DNA of 47,333 bases, taken from Bacillota bacterium. GTDB taxonomy: Bacteria; Bacillota; Clostridia; Oscillospirales; Acutalibacteraceae. The notes beneath the pieces were generated by a model. The model worked only from the letters and a program-made list of their open reading frames with translations, searched no databases and had not been told where the DNA came from. The stretch is taken from assembly GCA_023460155.1 (NCBI GenBank), contig JAEWRF010000013.1, positions 1 through 47,333 on the forward strand, written 5' to 3'. Position numbers and translations under genes: made by a program. Below, in pieces: positions 17,786 through 25,573 of this stretch (positions are counted from its first letter, which is position 1; the number at the start of each line of letters is the position of its first letter).

Positions 17786-18632
17786 TTTGCTCCGCCTCCA
17801 ATCCGGACAGCACCCTGTTCAGGTCCTGCATCGCAACTTCGTACTGCTCCGCGTTGGGTGCGGCGCCGTGCCATTTTACCTGATTTTCCATAAACGAAAC
17901 GTCTTTGCCCTTTACCGTCTTTGCGATGATTGTGCTCGGCTTGCCCTTCACGGCTCTGGCGTGATGGAACGCGGCGTCGATCTCGTCAAAGTCATTTCCG
18001 TTGATGATCTGAACGTCAAAACCGAACGAGCGGAACTTCTCATCGATCGGTTCCGGGCCGCCAACCTCCGCAACCGGCCCGTCGATCTGCAGACCGTTGT
18101 TGTCAACAATCAGGCAGAGGTTGTCCAGATTGTGGTGACCTGCGAACATCGCAGCCTCCCAAACCTGGCCTTCCTCAATTTCACCGTCACCCAACACAGA
18201 GTAAACGCGGTAGTCTTTCCGGTCCATTTTAGCGGCAAGCGCCATGCCGCAGGCTGTGGAAACGCCCTGCCCGAGCGAGCCGGTGCTCATATCAATACCG
18301 GGCGTGCCCTTCATATCCGGGTGCCCCTGCAGCATTGCGCCGATATGCCTGAGTTTTTTCAGCTCGTCCGTCGGGAAATATCCCTTCAGCGCCAAAGCGG
18401 CATATAGGCCGGGCGCACAGTGGCCCTTGGACAGCACAAAACGGTCCCGGTTTTTATCCCTCGGATTTTTGGGATCTATGTTCATCTCTTTAAAATACAG
18501 GTATGTAAACAAATCTGCCGCGGACAGCGAGCCGCCCGGATGACCGGACTTTGCGCTGTAAACGCCTTCCATCGCTCCCATTCTGACTTTACAGGCCAGA
18601 ATCTGCAAGTTTCTTTTTTCCGCTTGATTCAT
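17778..18632 (-). CDS. Transketolase, N-terminal subunit
   Basis: The 284-residue protein is the thiamine diphosphate-binding half of a split transketolase. Visible signatures are KSGHPGGSL (His31), FVLSKGHCAPG, and the diphosphate/magnesium motif LGDGEIEEGQ continuing to VDNNG (Asn178, Asn179). The ribosome site AAGGAGAAG is nine bases from the ATG. It heads the minus-strand operon continuing into the C subunit, the phosphohexomutase and the epimerase. It is divergent from the DeoR regulator, which may control it. Erythrose 4-phosphate, the expected product of the RuBisCO-like pathway encoded downstream, would be one of its substrates. Confidence 0.94.
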   Translation of the reverse strand: MNQAEKRNLQILACKVRMGAMEGVYSAKSGHPGGSLSAADLFTYLYFKEMNIDPKNPRDKNRDRFVLSKGHCAPGLYAALALKGYFPTDELKKLRHIGAMLQGHPDMKGTPGIDMSTGSLGQGVSTACGMALAAKMDRKDYRVYSVLGDGEIEEGQVWEAAMFAGHHNLDNLCLIVDNNGLQIDGPVAEVGGPEPIDEKFRSFGFDVQIINGNDFDEIDAAFHHARAVKGKPSTIIAKTVKGKDVSFMENQVKWHGAAPNAEQYEVAMQDLNRVLSGLEAEQNG

Positions 18633-18710
18633 GAATTCTTCTCCTTCCGAATCGATCCTTTGATTCCTCCGCAGAGAAACGGTTCCGCAGCGGGACCTCT
18701 TTCCACCGTT

Positions 18711-18739
18711 ATATTACCGCATCTATTTTGCATATGCAA
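18711..18739 (-). promoter_or_regulatory. Candidate promoter of the transketolase operon
   Basis: On the minus strand TTGCAT (18739-18734), a 17-base spacer and TAATAT (18716-18711) give a leader of about 70 bases before the transketolase start. The match is moderate. An A+T-rich tract with two copies of TATCGTT lies just upstream of it. Confidence 0.4.
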
Positions 18740-18768
18740 GCATTTTTTATTATTTTATTATTTATTTC

Positions 18769-18795
18769 TATCGTTATATAACTATTTTTATCGTT
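18769..18795. repeat. Two direct TATCGTT repeats, possible operator half-sites
   Basis: TATCGTT occurs at 18769-18775 and again at 18789-18795, exactly 20 bases apart, about two helical turns. They sit in the A+T-rich spacer between the divergent transketolase and DeoR genes. DeoR-family repressors often bind direct or inverted repeats with such spacing. In so A+T-rich a tract the repeat may be chance. Confidence 0.3.
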
Positions 18796-18841
18796 TAATA
18801 AACTTAATGTTAATGAATTTTTCTGTTTTAAGCCCCTTCCC

Positions 18842-18870
18842 TTGTCTTTCGCCGCAAACGAGTATATAAT
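18842..18870 (+). promoter_or_regulatory. Probable promoter of the DeoR regulator
   Basis: TTGTCT (18842-18847), a 17-base spacer and a perfect TATAAT (18865-18870) precede the regulator coding region by 33 bases. Transcription would start near 18876, inside the inverted repeat at 18874-18890. Confidence 0.6.
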
Positions 18871-18873
18871 TAA

Positions 18874-18890
18874 TTCGAAGAAGCTTCGAA
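18874..18890. promoter_or_regulatory. Inverted repeat at the DeoR transcription start, next to its ribosome site
   Basis: TTCGAA occurs twice around GAAGC (18874-18879 and 18885-18890). It covers the predicted transcription start, so it could be an autoregulatory operator. In RNA it could fold into a small hairpin directly against the ribosome site AGGGTGA (18891-18897). Either reading implies control of this gene's expression. Confidence 0.45.
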
Positions 18891-18903
18891 AGGGTGATGC
18901 GTT

Positions 18904-19665
18904 ATTTTAGCTTTTGAAAGAAGCGATAAAATACTCGCTTTGCTGCAAAGCAATAAAAGAGTTACAACCGAAGAGCTGAGCCAGCATTTTCAGGTTTCCC
19001 CCTGCACCATCCGCAATGATCTGCTGAAGCTTGAAAAAGAGGGACTGATCCGCAAAATCCACGGCGGTGCGGTTTTTATTGAAAATGAAGGCAACATAAT
19101 CAACTTTCATTCCCGGGAACGGAAAAACAGCCAGGAAAAAACCGAGATCTGCCAGGCGGCCCTGCGCCATATCAGCAACGGCCAGTGTATTATCCTGGAC
19201 GCAAGCTCCACGGCGCTGACGCTCGCCAATCTTCTGGAAGGGTTTGACCGCCTGACGGTTATTACAAACGGAATTTATACGATGATGGCTTTAAAGGACA
19301 AGCCCAATATCACCGTCATTATGACCGGCGGCATTGTCACAAAGAATTCGGGTTCGCTGGAAGGGCTTCTCGGAAAGGACCTTTTCAACGAAATCAATAT
19401 CGATATTGCCTTCATTTCCGCACAAGGGTTTTCCCTGGATGCCGGTCTTACCGATTTCAATCTTTACGAGGCAAGTCTGAAGAAGCTCATGATCGAGCGC
19501 GCCAAAACGCGGATTGCCCTGCTTGATTATTCGAAACTGGAGCATGTGTCGATTGCGACGTTTGCCTCAAAGGACGATTTGGACACAATCATAACCGACA
19601 AAAAAGCCTCTCCCGAAATCGTTGAGAAATACAGGGCCGCCGGCCTGAATGTGGAAATTGTCTGA
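18904..19665 (+). CDS. DeoR-family transcriptional regulator with apparent ATT start
   Basis: The protein has an N-terminal DeoR helix-turn-helix (ERSDKILALLQSN, then VTTEELSQHFQVSPCTIRND) and a sugar-phosphate-binding DeoR C domain (ILDASSTALTLANLL, MTGGIVTKNSGSLEG, LLDYSKLE). Family members usually begin M-L-A-x-E-R. Here the frame gives exactly L-A-F-E-R after an ATT codon at 18904, seven bases after AGGGTG. No ATG or GTG exists in this frame before the upstream stop at 18895. The only orthodox start, TTG 18940, would remove the first helix of the DNA-binding domain. An ATG at 18897 is in another frame and stops after six codons. With ATT the length is 253 residues, normal for the family. 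It is divergent from transketolase and upstream of the second ABC operon, so either may be its target. Confidence 0.85.
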   Translation: MLAFERSDKILALLQSNKRVTTEELSQHFQVSPCTIRNDLLKLEKEGLIRKIHGGAVFIENEGNIINFHSRERKNSQEKTEICQAALRHISNGQCIILDASSTALTLANLLEGFDRLTVITNGIYTMMALKDKPNITVIMTGGIVTKNSGSLEGLLGKDLFNEINIDIAFISAQGFSLDAGLTDFNLYEASLKKLMIERAKTRIALLDYSKLEHVSIATFASKDDLDTIITDKKASPEIVEKYRAAGLNVEIV

Positions 19666-19730
19666 CCGCTCAGGACGGGCCGCACTGAATTAAAAAAGCG
19701 AGATTCCCCACACGGATACTGAAAAACATG

Positions 19731-19774
19731 GGCCTCCCATCGCAGAGAAAAATCTGCGCCGGGAGGCCTTTTTT
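19731..19774 (+). terminator. Intrinsic terminator after the DeoR regulator
   Basis: An outer stem GGCCTCCC/GGGAGGCC (19731-19738, 19761-19768) encloses an inner stem GCAGA/TCTGC, followed by six T residues. It isolates the regulator from the next operon. Confidence 0.93.
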
Positions 19775-19897
19775 CGTGTAATGTCCCCCCGAAAAACGGC
19801 CGGGCTGAATGAATGCAGCTTCAGAAGCTGCGCATAATAGGCTATGACAAAAGGCACGTTGAAAATGTAAATTTTATCACTATTACATAAAAAGCTA

Positions 19898-19926
19898 TTG
19901 ACAAATCGGGGTGCTACCGTTACAAT
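19898..19926 (+). promoter_or_regulatory. Strong sigma-A promoter of the RuBisCO-like operon
   Basis: Perfect TTGACA (19898-19903), a 17-base spacer and TACAAT (19921-19926) lie 78 bases before the binding-protein gene. Transcription would start near 19933. The next intrinsic terminator on this strand is at 30805, so one transcript of about 11 kb could include all genes through the GntR regulator. Confidence 0.8.
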
Positions 19927-19939
19927 GATGCCATCAGGT

Positions 19940-19957
19940 GATATTGGATCCAATATC
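19940..19957. promoter_or_regulatory. Perfect 18-base palindrome, probable repressor operator
   Basis: GATATTGGATCCAATATC is fully self-complementary and lies just downstream of the predicted transcription start, the classic roadblock position for a repressor. The core TTGG-AT-CCAA resembles sites of GntR-family FadR-type regulators. The GntR gene at 30054-30761 closes the same gene set and is the natural candidate. The DeoR protein encoded just upstream is the alternative. Confidence 0.65.
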
Positions 19958-20003
19958 CTGAATGGTTGTATTGAAAAGGCCGCGAAAAAATGGAGGTAAA
20001 GAA

Positions 20004-21128
20004 ATGAAAAGGTCATTGGTTGTACTGACAACGGCAGCGCTTATTATTTCCTTAGTTTCTGGATGCTCAACTCCTGAAAAACCCGCTGAAAGTCAAAGCT
20101 CGGCAGCGACTTCAGCAGCCTCGACCAGTTCGAGTGTAAGCCAAAGCGCAAGCTCTGCATCAAGTGACTCGTCCGCCGCATTTACACTGCCTACCACAGG
20201 AATCGGAAGCCAGATTTCTACCACGGTGAAAGCGAAAAAGTCCTATAAGATTGCATGCATCGTGAAGAACTCCACCAACCCGTATATGCTCAGTCAGCTT
20301 CAGGGCGTTAAAAAAGCCGGTCAGGACGAAGGCTTTGAAGCCATCCTCATGGCTCCCGCAAAGCAGGACAGCGTCGAAGAGCAGGTAAAGATCATCGAGG
20401 ACATGATTCAGAAAAAGGTTGACGGCATCATCATTCAGTGTGTTGATTCCAACGGAATCATGCCCGGCATACGCAAAGCGAAGGAAGCCAACATCCCGAT
20501 CGTAACCATTGGCACACCGGCCGCTGAGCCCACCTTCCTCAGAACCGGCGTGAACTACGAAGAAACCGGATACGAAGTTGCAAAGAAAATTGCGGAACAG
20601 CTCAAAGGCAAAGGCCAGATGATTATTCTCGAGGGTCCGGCGGGCGCTCAGAACGCCAAGGAAAGACTCGCCGGCATTAACAGAGCCCTGAAAGATTACC
20701 CGGATATCAAAGTGGTCGCTTCCCAGACGGCAAACTTCAAGAGAACCGAAGGCATGAACGTAACGGAAAATCTGCTGCAGAAATATAAGGACATTAACGC
20801 CATTATCGGATGCAACGACGAAAGCGCGCTCGGCGCTATTCAGGCCCTGAAAGCGGCAGGCATGAAGAATGTAGCGGTCGGCGGGTTCGACGGCAGCTCC
20901 GATGCAAGCGCAGCCATCGCGGCCGGCGATATGCTTGTCAGCTACAATACCGATCCGTACGGTTCCGGATACCTTGCGGCAACTTACCTGACCCAGTTCC
21001 TCAACGACGGCACGAAGCCCGGCAAAGACTTTGTTCCTTTCCCCTCCGCAAACGACAAACCGCTGATCACCAAAGACAACGTGCAGGATTACTCGAATAC
21101 CACGGCATGGTGGAAAGTAACCAAATAG
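20004..21128 (+). CDS. Sugar-type ABC substrate-binding lipoprotein of the RuBisCO-like operon
   Basis: This 374-residue lipoprotein has lipobox LVSGC (Cys21), a Ser/Ala-rich linker to about residue 65, and a Peripla_BP_4 domain (KIACIVKNSTNPYML, IQCVDSNGIMPGIR, GCNDESALGAIQALK, GGFDGSSDAS). It is only distantly similar to the two binding proteins of the first locus, so it probably has a different ligand. GGAGGT lies ten bases before ATG 20004, and the lipoprotein signal confirms this start. It is the receptor of an importer whose operon holds a RuBisCO-like protein, so the ligand may be a sugar acid, lactone or branched sugar; this is inference. Confidence 0.94.
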   Translation: MKRSLVVLTTAALIISLVSGCSTPEKPAESQSSAATSAASTSSSVSQSASSASSDSSAAFTLPTTGIGSQISTTVKAKKSYKIACIVKNSTNPYMLSQLQGVKKAGQDEGFEAILMAPAKQDSVEEQVKIIEDMIQKKVDGIIIQCVDSNGIMPGIRKAKEANIPIVTIGTPAAEPTFLRTGVNYEETGYEVAKKIAEQLKGKGQMIILEGPAGAQNAKERLAGINRALKDYPDIKVVASQTANFKRTEGMNVTENLLQKYKDINAIIGCNDESALGAIQALKAAGMKNVAVGGFDGSSDASAAIAAGDMLVSYNTDPYGSGYLAATYLTQFLNDGTKPGKDFVPFPSANDKPLITKDNVQDYSNTTAWWKVTK

Positions 21129-21164
21129 TTTACCCGGGCATGTTTAACGCAAAGGAGTGAAATC

Positions 21165-22679
21165 ATGGACGATCCGATATTAACCGCCACCGGTATCACA
21201 AAACAATTCCCCGGGGTTAAGGCATTGGATAATATCGATTTTGATCTTCGGGCCGGTGAGGTGCACATTTTAGTCGGCGAAAACGGGGCGGGAAAAAGCA
21301 CCCTTGCTAAGGTGATTTTGGGTGCCTATCAGCAGGACAGCGGCGACATCTATTTTCAGGGCGAAAAAATGAATTTCAGCAGTACGAAAGACGCGCTTGC
21401 GAAAGGGATTGTGGCTGTTTATCAGGAATTTACCCTGATTCCCTGGCTGGATGTCGCACAGAATATTTTCCTTAACCGTGAATACCGCACAAAGCTGGGG
21501 CTCATTGATCGCAGGAGAATGGAAAAAGAAGCATCCGACCTGCTCAAGACATTGAACTGTGAGTATATCAACGTTAAATCTCCGGTCAAAATGCTGAGTG
21601 TAGCGGAACAGCAGATGGTGGAAATCGCCAAGGCGCTTTCCTTTCATCCCAAAGTGATTGTATTTGATGAACCGACGGCCACATTATCCCAGCGCGAGGT
21701 GGATTCGTTGTTTGTGCAGATACATAAATTGAAGGCGGCAGGAATCGGCATCGTTTATGTTTCACACCGGATGCAGGAATTCCCCTTGATCGGCGACCGC
21801 ATCACCGTTCTGAGGGACGGTAAAAAAATAGCGACCGTTGGAATCAACGATCATTCGAACGAAGAACTGGTCAACATGATGGTAGGCCGGGATATCTCGC
21901 AGGTTTACAAGCGCACGCCCAATGATCATTCGGGCGTGGCGCTTGAAACCCAAAACCTTTGTGACAAAGCGGGCAAGGTGAAAAATGTCAGCATTACCGT
22001 CAATAAGGGCGAGATTGTAGGTTTAGCGGGGCTGGTCGGCGCAGGGAGAACCGAATTCATCAATCTGATCTTCGGCATCGACCCCATCGGATCCGGTTCC
22101 GTCCTGATCGACGGGCAGAAAGTCTCGCCGAAGTCCCCGGTGCATATGGTCAAAAAAGGGGTCGGACTGGTGCCTGAGGATCGGAAAAGGCAGGGCCTTG
22201 CCCTCAAGGATTCCATTGCATGGAACATCATGGCGGTCAGCTTGAAAAAGTACTTTCCGTTCTTCTTTGTCAATAAGGAGAAAATGTACGGCACCGCGGA
22301 GCATTACAAAAACGATCTCAGAATTGTGGCTCCGAATGTTCTTAAGACCTGCAAGCAGCTCTCGGGAGGCAACCAGCAAAAAGTCGTGCTTGCCAAATGG
22401 CTGAGCGCCAAAACAAATATTCTGATTTTCGATGAGCCTACCCGCGGGATCGACGTCGGCGCCAAGATGGAAATTTACGCGCTCATGGACCGTCTGGCCT
22501 CGGAAGGCAAAGCCATCCTGATGATTTCTTCGGAGCTTCCGGAAGTAATCGGAATGAGCGACCGGATCTATATCATGCACGAGGGCGTCATCGGCGGGGA
22601 AAGCAAGCGCGGGGAAAGCACGGCAGATGTGATTGGCCTGCAAATGCTGGGAGTCGGAGGTGGAACCAATGAAAAATAG
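21165..22679 (+). CDS. ABC transporter ATP-binding protein, duplicated RbsA type
   Basis: The 504-residue protein has two ABC domains. Walker A is GENGAGKST, with VIVFDEPTATLS in the first half. The second half has GLVGAGRTE, the signature LSGGNQQKV and LIFDEPTRGIDVGAK. The first signature is degenerate (LSVAEQQMVE), as usual in this family. The ribosome site AAAGGAG is well placed. The last 11 bases overlap the first permease gene. It energises the importer formed with the preceding lipoprotein and the two following permeases. Confidence 0.95.
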   Translation: MDDPILTATGITKQFPGVKALDNIDFDLRAGEVHILVGENGAGKSTLAKVILGAYQQDSGDIYFQGEKMNFSSTKDALAKGIVAVYQEFTLIPWLDVAQNIFLNREYRTKLGLIDRRRMEKEASDLLKTLNCEYINVKSPVKMLSVAEQQMVEIAKALSFHPKVIVFDEPTATLSQREVDSLFVQIHKLKAAGIGIVYVSHRMQEFPLIGDRITVLRDGKKIATVGINDHSNEELVNMMVGRDISQVYKRTPNDHSGVALETQNLCDKAGKVKNVSITVNKGEIVGLAGLVGAGRTEFINLIFGIDPIGSGSVLIDGQKVSPKSPVHMVKKGVGLVPEDRKRQGLALKDSIAWNIMAVSLKKYFPFFFVNKEKMYGTAEHYKNDLRIVAPNVLKTCKQLSGGNQQKVVLAKWLSAKTNILIFDEPTRGIDVGAKMEIYALMDRLASEGKAILMISSELPEVIGMSDRIYIMHEGVIGGESKRGESTADVIGLQMLGVGGGTNEK

Positions 22680-23640
22680 GCCGAGTATCGGGAGCATCAT
22701 CGGCAGATGGCCTCCCGTGGTATGGATGCTGGTTGTGCTCATCGTCATATTCAGCATCACAATTCCGAACTATTTCGACTGGAGCAACATCTCCAACATC
22801 TTAATTCAATCGGTTCCGCTTCTGATTCTGGCTTTCGCGCAGACTCTGGTCATCCTCACGCAGGGCGTTGATCTTTCGATCGGCGCACAGGTTAACTTCT
22901 GCACGGTTATATGGATTATTATGGCGAACAACGGGATTCCCCTGGTGGCGGGTGCGGTCATTTCGGTCGCTGCTACCGTAATGATCGGCGTGCTGAACGG
23001 ACTGATCATCGGGAAGGGAAACATCTCCCCGTTCATCGCCACCCTTGGAACGCAGTATGTTTTCAACGGAGTTGCCCTTTTGATTACAGCGGGAGCATCC
23101 GTTTACTTTTCAAGCTATTTGTTCCAGTTGGTGTCGGAAACAAAAATCCTGTTCCTTCCGCTGCCGGTGTGGATTGCCATCGCTGTTTTCGCCGTTACAT
23201 GGCTGATGCTTTACCGGACGAAATTCGGCACCAACATCATCGGTCTCGGCGGAAATGCCGAAGCTCTTTCTCTGGCCGGCATCAGTGTTAACAAAAGCCT
23301 GGTTAAAACCTATGCGTATGCCGGTCTGCTGGCGGGCATCGCCGGGCTGATTACAGCCTGCCGGGTGGAATCCGGTCAGCCGACGGTGGCCTCCGGGTGG
23401 GAATTTGAAGCAATGGCCGCAGTGCTTTTGGGCGGAACCTCGCTCATTGAGGGAAAAGGAAGTCTTGTCGGCACCATCTTCGGCGTGTTTTTGATTGAGA
23501 TTTTGCAGAACGGCTTGAATATGGCAGGCGTAAACGCCCTTTACCAGAATGCACTGATCGGCTTAATCGTACTTGCCGCCATTGTTCTGGATTGCCTGGC
23601 CCGTCGGTACAGGAAGAATTGGGGTGCCTCATATGAATAA
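22669..23640 (+). CDS. ABC transporter permease 1, RbsC-like
   Basis: The 323-residue membrane protein shows the family motif GVDLSIGAQVN and the C-terminal segment LLGGTSLIEGKGSLVGTIFG. ATG 22669 follows GGAGGTGG inside the end of the ATPase gene; a longer upstream frame would overlap that gene without homology. A second, different permease follows with an eight-base overlap, so the channel is probably a heterodimer, as in the LsrC-LsrD pair. The first transport operon in this window, by contrast, has one permease. Confidence 0.93.
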   Translation: MKNRPSIGSIIGRWPPVVWMLVVLIVIFSITIPNYFDWSNISNILIQSVPLLILAFAQTLVILTQGVDLSIGAQVNFCTVIWIIMANNGIPLVAGAVISVAATVMIGVLNGLIIGKGNISPFIATLGTQYVFNGVALLITAGASVYFSSYLFQLVSETKILFLPLPVWIAIAVFAVTWLMLYRTKFGTNIIGLGGNAEALSLAGISVNKSLVKTYAYAGLLAGIAGLITACRVESGQPTVASGWEFEAMAAVLLGGTSLIEGKGSLVGTIFGVFLIEILQNGLNMAGVNALYQNALIGLIVLAAIVLDCLARRYRKNWGASYE

Positions 23641-24589
23641 GAAACTGCAGGAATTTAAAAGCTCCAGCTCTTTTTACAGCTTTATCGGGCTATGCATTTT
23701 AGTTGTTTTGTGTGCGCTGATCTCCAGCAACTTCCGCTCGTTCGACAATATTATCACCATCCTCCGCCAGACAAGCATTCTTCTTGTTCTTGGAACCGGG
23801 CTGACGGCGGTGCTGCTGACGGGCGAAATCGACCTTTCGGTAGGCGCAACCTCAGGCTTGATCGGCTGTCTGTGCGCACAGCTCCTGAAAATGGAATTCC
23901 CAGTTGCGGTCGTATTCCTGATTGGAATCGGGATGGGCGTCCTGTTTGGATGCTTCAACGGATTCCTGGTTGGGACGATCAAGCTCCCAAGCTTTGTGGC
24001 AACCTATGCGACCAACTGGGTTGCAAGCGGCCTTGCGATCATGGTTATGAACGGCGCGGTAATCTATAATCTGCCCAAAGGATTCACGTGGTTCGGGACC
24101 GGATATGTCGCGATTTTCCCGGTTGTAGTCGTGATTGCAGCCATCATTGTGCTCATCGCATACGTTCTGCTGCAAAAGACGACCTTCGGGCGCGACGTTT
24201 ATTCTCTCGGCTCGAACGCGGAAGCAGCGCGCTATTCGGCGGTGCCTGTAAAAAGAACGATGTTCCTAACCTTTGTCATGTGCAGCGTGTGTGCGGCGAT
24301 CGCCGGCCTGCTGATGACCGCGAGACTGAACGCGGCGGATACCGCAATGGGCGACGCCTACGGTCTGCAGACGGTCGCGGCCGTCGTAATCGGCGGAACC
24401 TCCATGCTCGGCGGCGAAGGCGGTGTCGGCGGAACCATCATCGGGGCGCTGATCCTCACCGTGATTGTGAATATCATGAACCTGATGGGGGTTTCCTCCT
24501 ATGCACAGCCCATTGTGGCGGGCCTTGTCATCATAGCAATGGTCCTGTTTGATTCCTACAAAAGATCTGCAAAAGAAAAAGCGCTTTAA
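23633..24589 (+). CDS. ABC transporter permease 2, RbsC-like
   Basis: This 318-residue membrane protein carries GEIDLSVGATSGL and VVIGGTSMLGGEGGVGGTIIG, the two hallmark regions of the family. ATG 23633 overlaps the end of the first permease gene by eight bases, which fixes the start and implies coupled translation. The two permeases differ throughout, so they are not a recent duplication. It ends the transport part of the operon; the first enzyme gene starts 57 bases later. Confidence 0.93.
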   Translation: MNKKLQEFKSSSSFYSFIGLCILVVLCALISSNFRSFDNIITILRQTSILLVLGTGLTAVLLTGEIDLSVGATSGLIGCLCAQLLKMEFPVAVVFLIGIGMGVLFGCFNGFLVGTIKLPSFVATYATNWVASGLAIMVMNGAVIYNLPKGFTWFGTGYVAIFPVVVVIAAIIVLIAYVLLQKTTFGRDVYSLGSNAEAARYSAVPVKRTMFLTFVMCSVCAAIAGLLMTARLNAADTAMGDAYGLQTVAAVVIGGTSMLGGEGGVGGTIIGALILTVIVNIMNLMGVSSYAQPIVAGLVIIAMVLFDSYKRSAKEKAL

Positions 24590-24646
24590 AACAACAATTA
24601 TATTATTTTCAATATATTTGTAAAACTAATGTAAAGGAAGATGTTC

Positions 24647-25465
24647 ATGTCAAACCTAACGATCCGGCCCTTAAACACAGGGTTTGTGCCTACTGTTCCG
24701 CTTCAGTACCACTACCATTTCTCGGCGGCGCCGTATTTGAAAAATATTCCGAACGCCAATGAGAAGGTTGCCCTTCCGGTCTTTACTTACCTTGTCGAGG
24801 GCGGAGACAAGCTCCTGCTGGTCGACACCGGCATGTCGGATACGGAAAGAGCCAACAAGTATCATCATCCGGGTTCCTGGCAGGATCCGGGGCAGGATAT
24901 CGAAAGTATGCTTGCGACTGTCGGTTACAAGCCCAGCGATGTCGACATTGTTGTTTACACCCATCTGCATTGGGATCACATGTTCTATATGGAGAAATTC
25001 ACCAACGCGGAGTTCTTTGTAAACAAGAGGGAATGGGAATTCGCAAATGATCCGATTCCGCTGTATTACAAATCCTACGAAGCTCCCGCTCTTGGAATTA
25101 CCGCCCCGTTCAAGGGCAAAAAAGTGACCGTAGTGGAAGGCGAAACCGAAATCATGCCTGGCGTAAGAGTATTTGAATCTTTCGGCCACTCCCCCGGACA
25201 TCAGTCCGTTGAAGTTGACTGCGCCGATGGTACCAGCTACATATGCGCAGGCGACTCCATCTTTGTGCTCGGCAACCTGAATCCGATTCCGGAGCTGCAT
25301 TACGACATCACCCCTCCCGGCCGTTTCTACAACATCGTAGAGTCGTGGAAGAGCATCGAGAATCAGAAGGCAAGAGCGAAAGACGCCGACCACCTGCTTC
25401 TCTGCCACGACATAACCATGCTTGAGCGCATTAAAGCGACGCCGGTGATTGGAAAAAAGCAATAA
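24647..25465 (+). CDS. Metallo-beta-lactamase-fold hydrolase, lactonase-like
   Basis: The 272-residue protein has the di-metal motif THLHWDH (His106, His108, Asp110, His111), then His181 and His185 around GHSPGHQ, Asp203 in CAGDSIF and His254 in LLCHDITM. This is the layout of N-acyl-homoserine-lactonase-like enzymes. I chose ATG 24647 because AAAGGA is eight bases before it; the ATG at 24641 is too close to that site. In a sugar-import operon the likely role is opening a sugar lactone, as the metallo-beta-lactamase-fold enzyme UlaG does in ascorbate utilisation. Quorum-signal hydrolysis seems less likely here. The substrate is inferred, not shown. Confidence 0.85.
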   Translation: MSNLTIRPLNTGFVPTVPLQYHYHFSAAPYLKNIPNANEKVALPVFTYLVEGGDKLLLVDTGMSDTERANKYHHPGSWQDPGQDIESMLATVGYKPSDVDIVVYTHLHWDHMFYMEKFTNAEFFVNKREWEFANDPIPLYYKSYEAPALGITAPFKGKKVTVVEGETEIMPGVRVFESFGHSPGHQSVEVDCADGTSYICAGDSIFVLGNLNPIPELHYDITPPGRFYNIVESWKSIENQKARAKDADHLLLCHDITMLERIKATPVIGKKQ

Positions 25466-25573
25466 AAGGAGGCAACGGAAAGACTGTCGCCTGAGCGATT
25501 CATGCTGTGCGGGGACGGATTTTTCCTGTCTTCGCACACGTGCATCCTTCGGGAGATCAGGTTTTTCCCTGCG

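Noticed and set aside
16475..17893. Plus-strand open frame of 472 codons opposite the phosphohexomutase and transketolase genes
   Set aside because: It spans two real genes and their spacer, lacks a ribosome site and has no family motif.
18940..19665. TTG 18940 as the start of the DeoR regulator
   Set aside because: It would delete the first helix of the DNA-binding domain and has no ribosome site in front of it.
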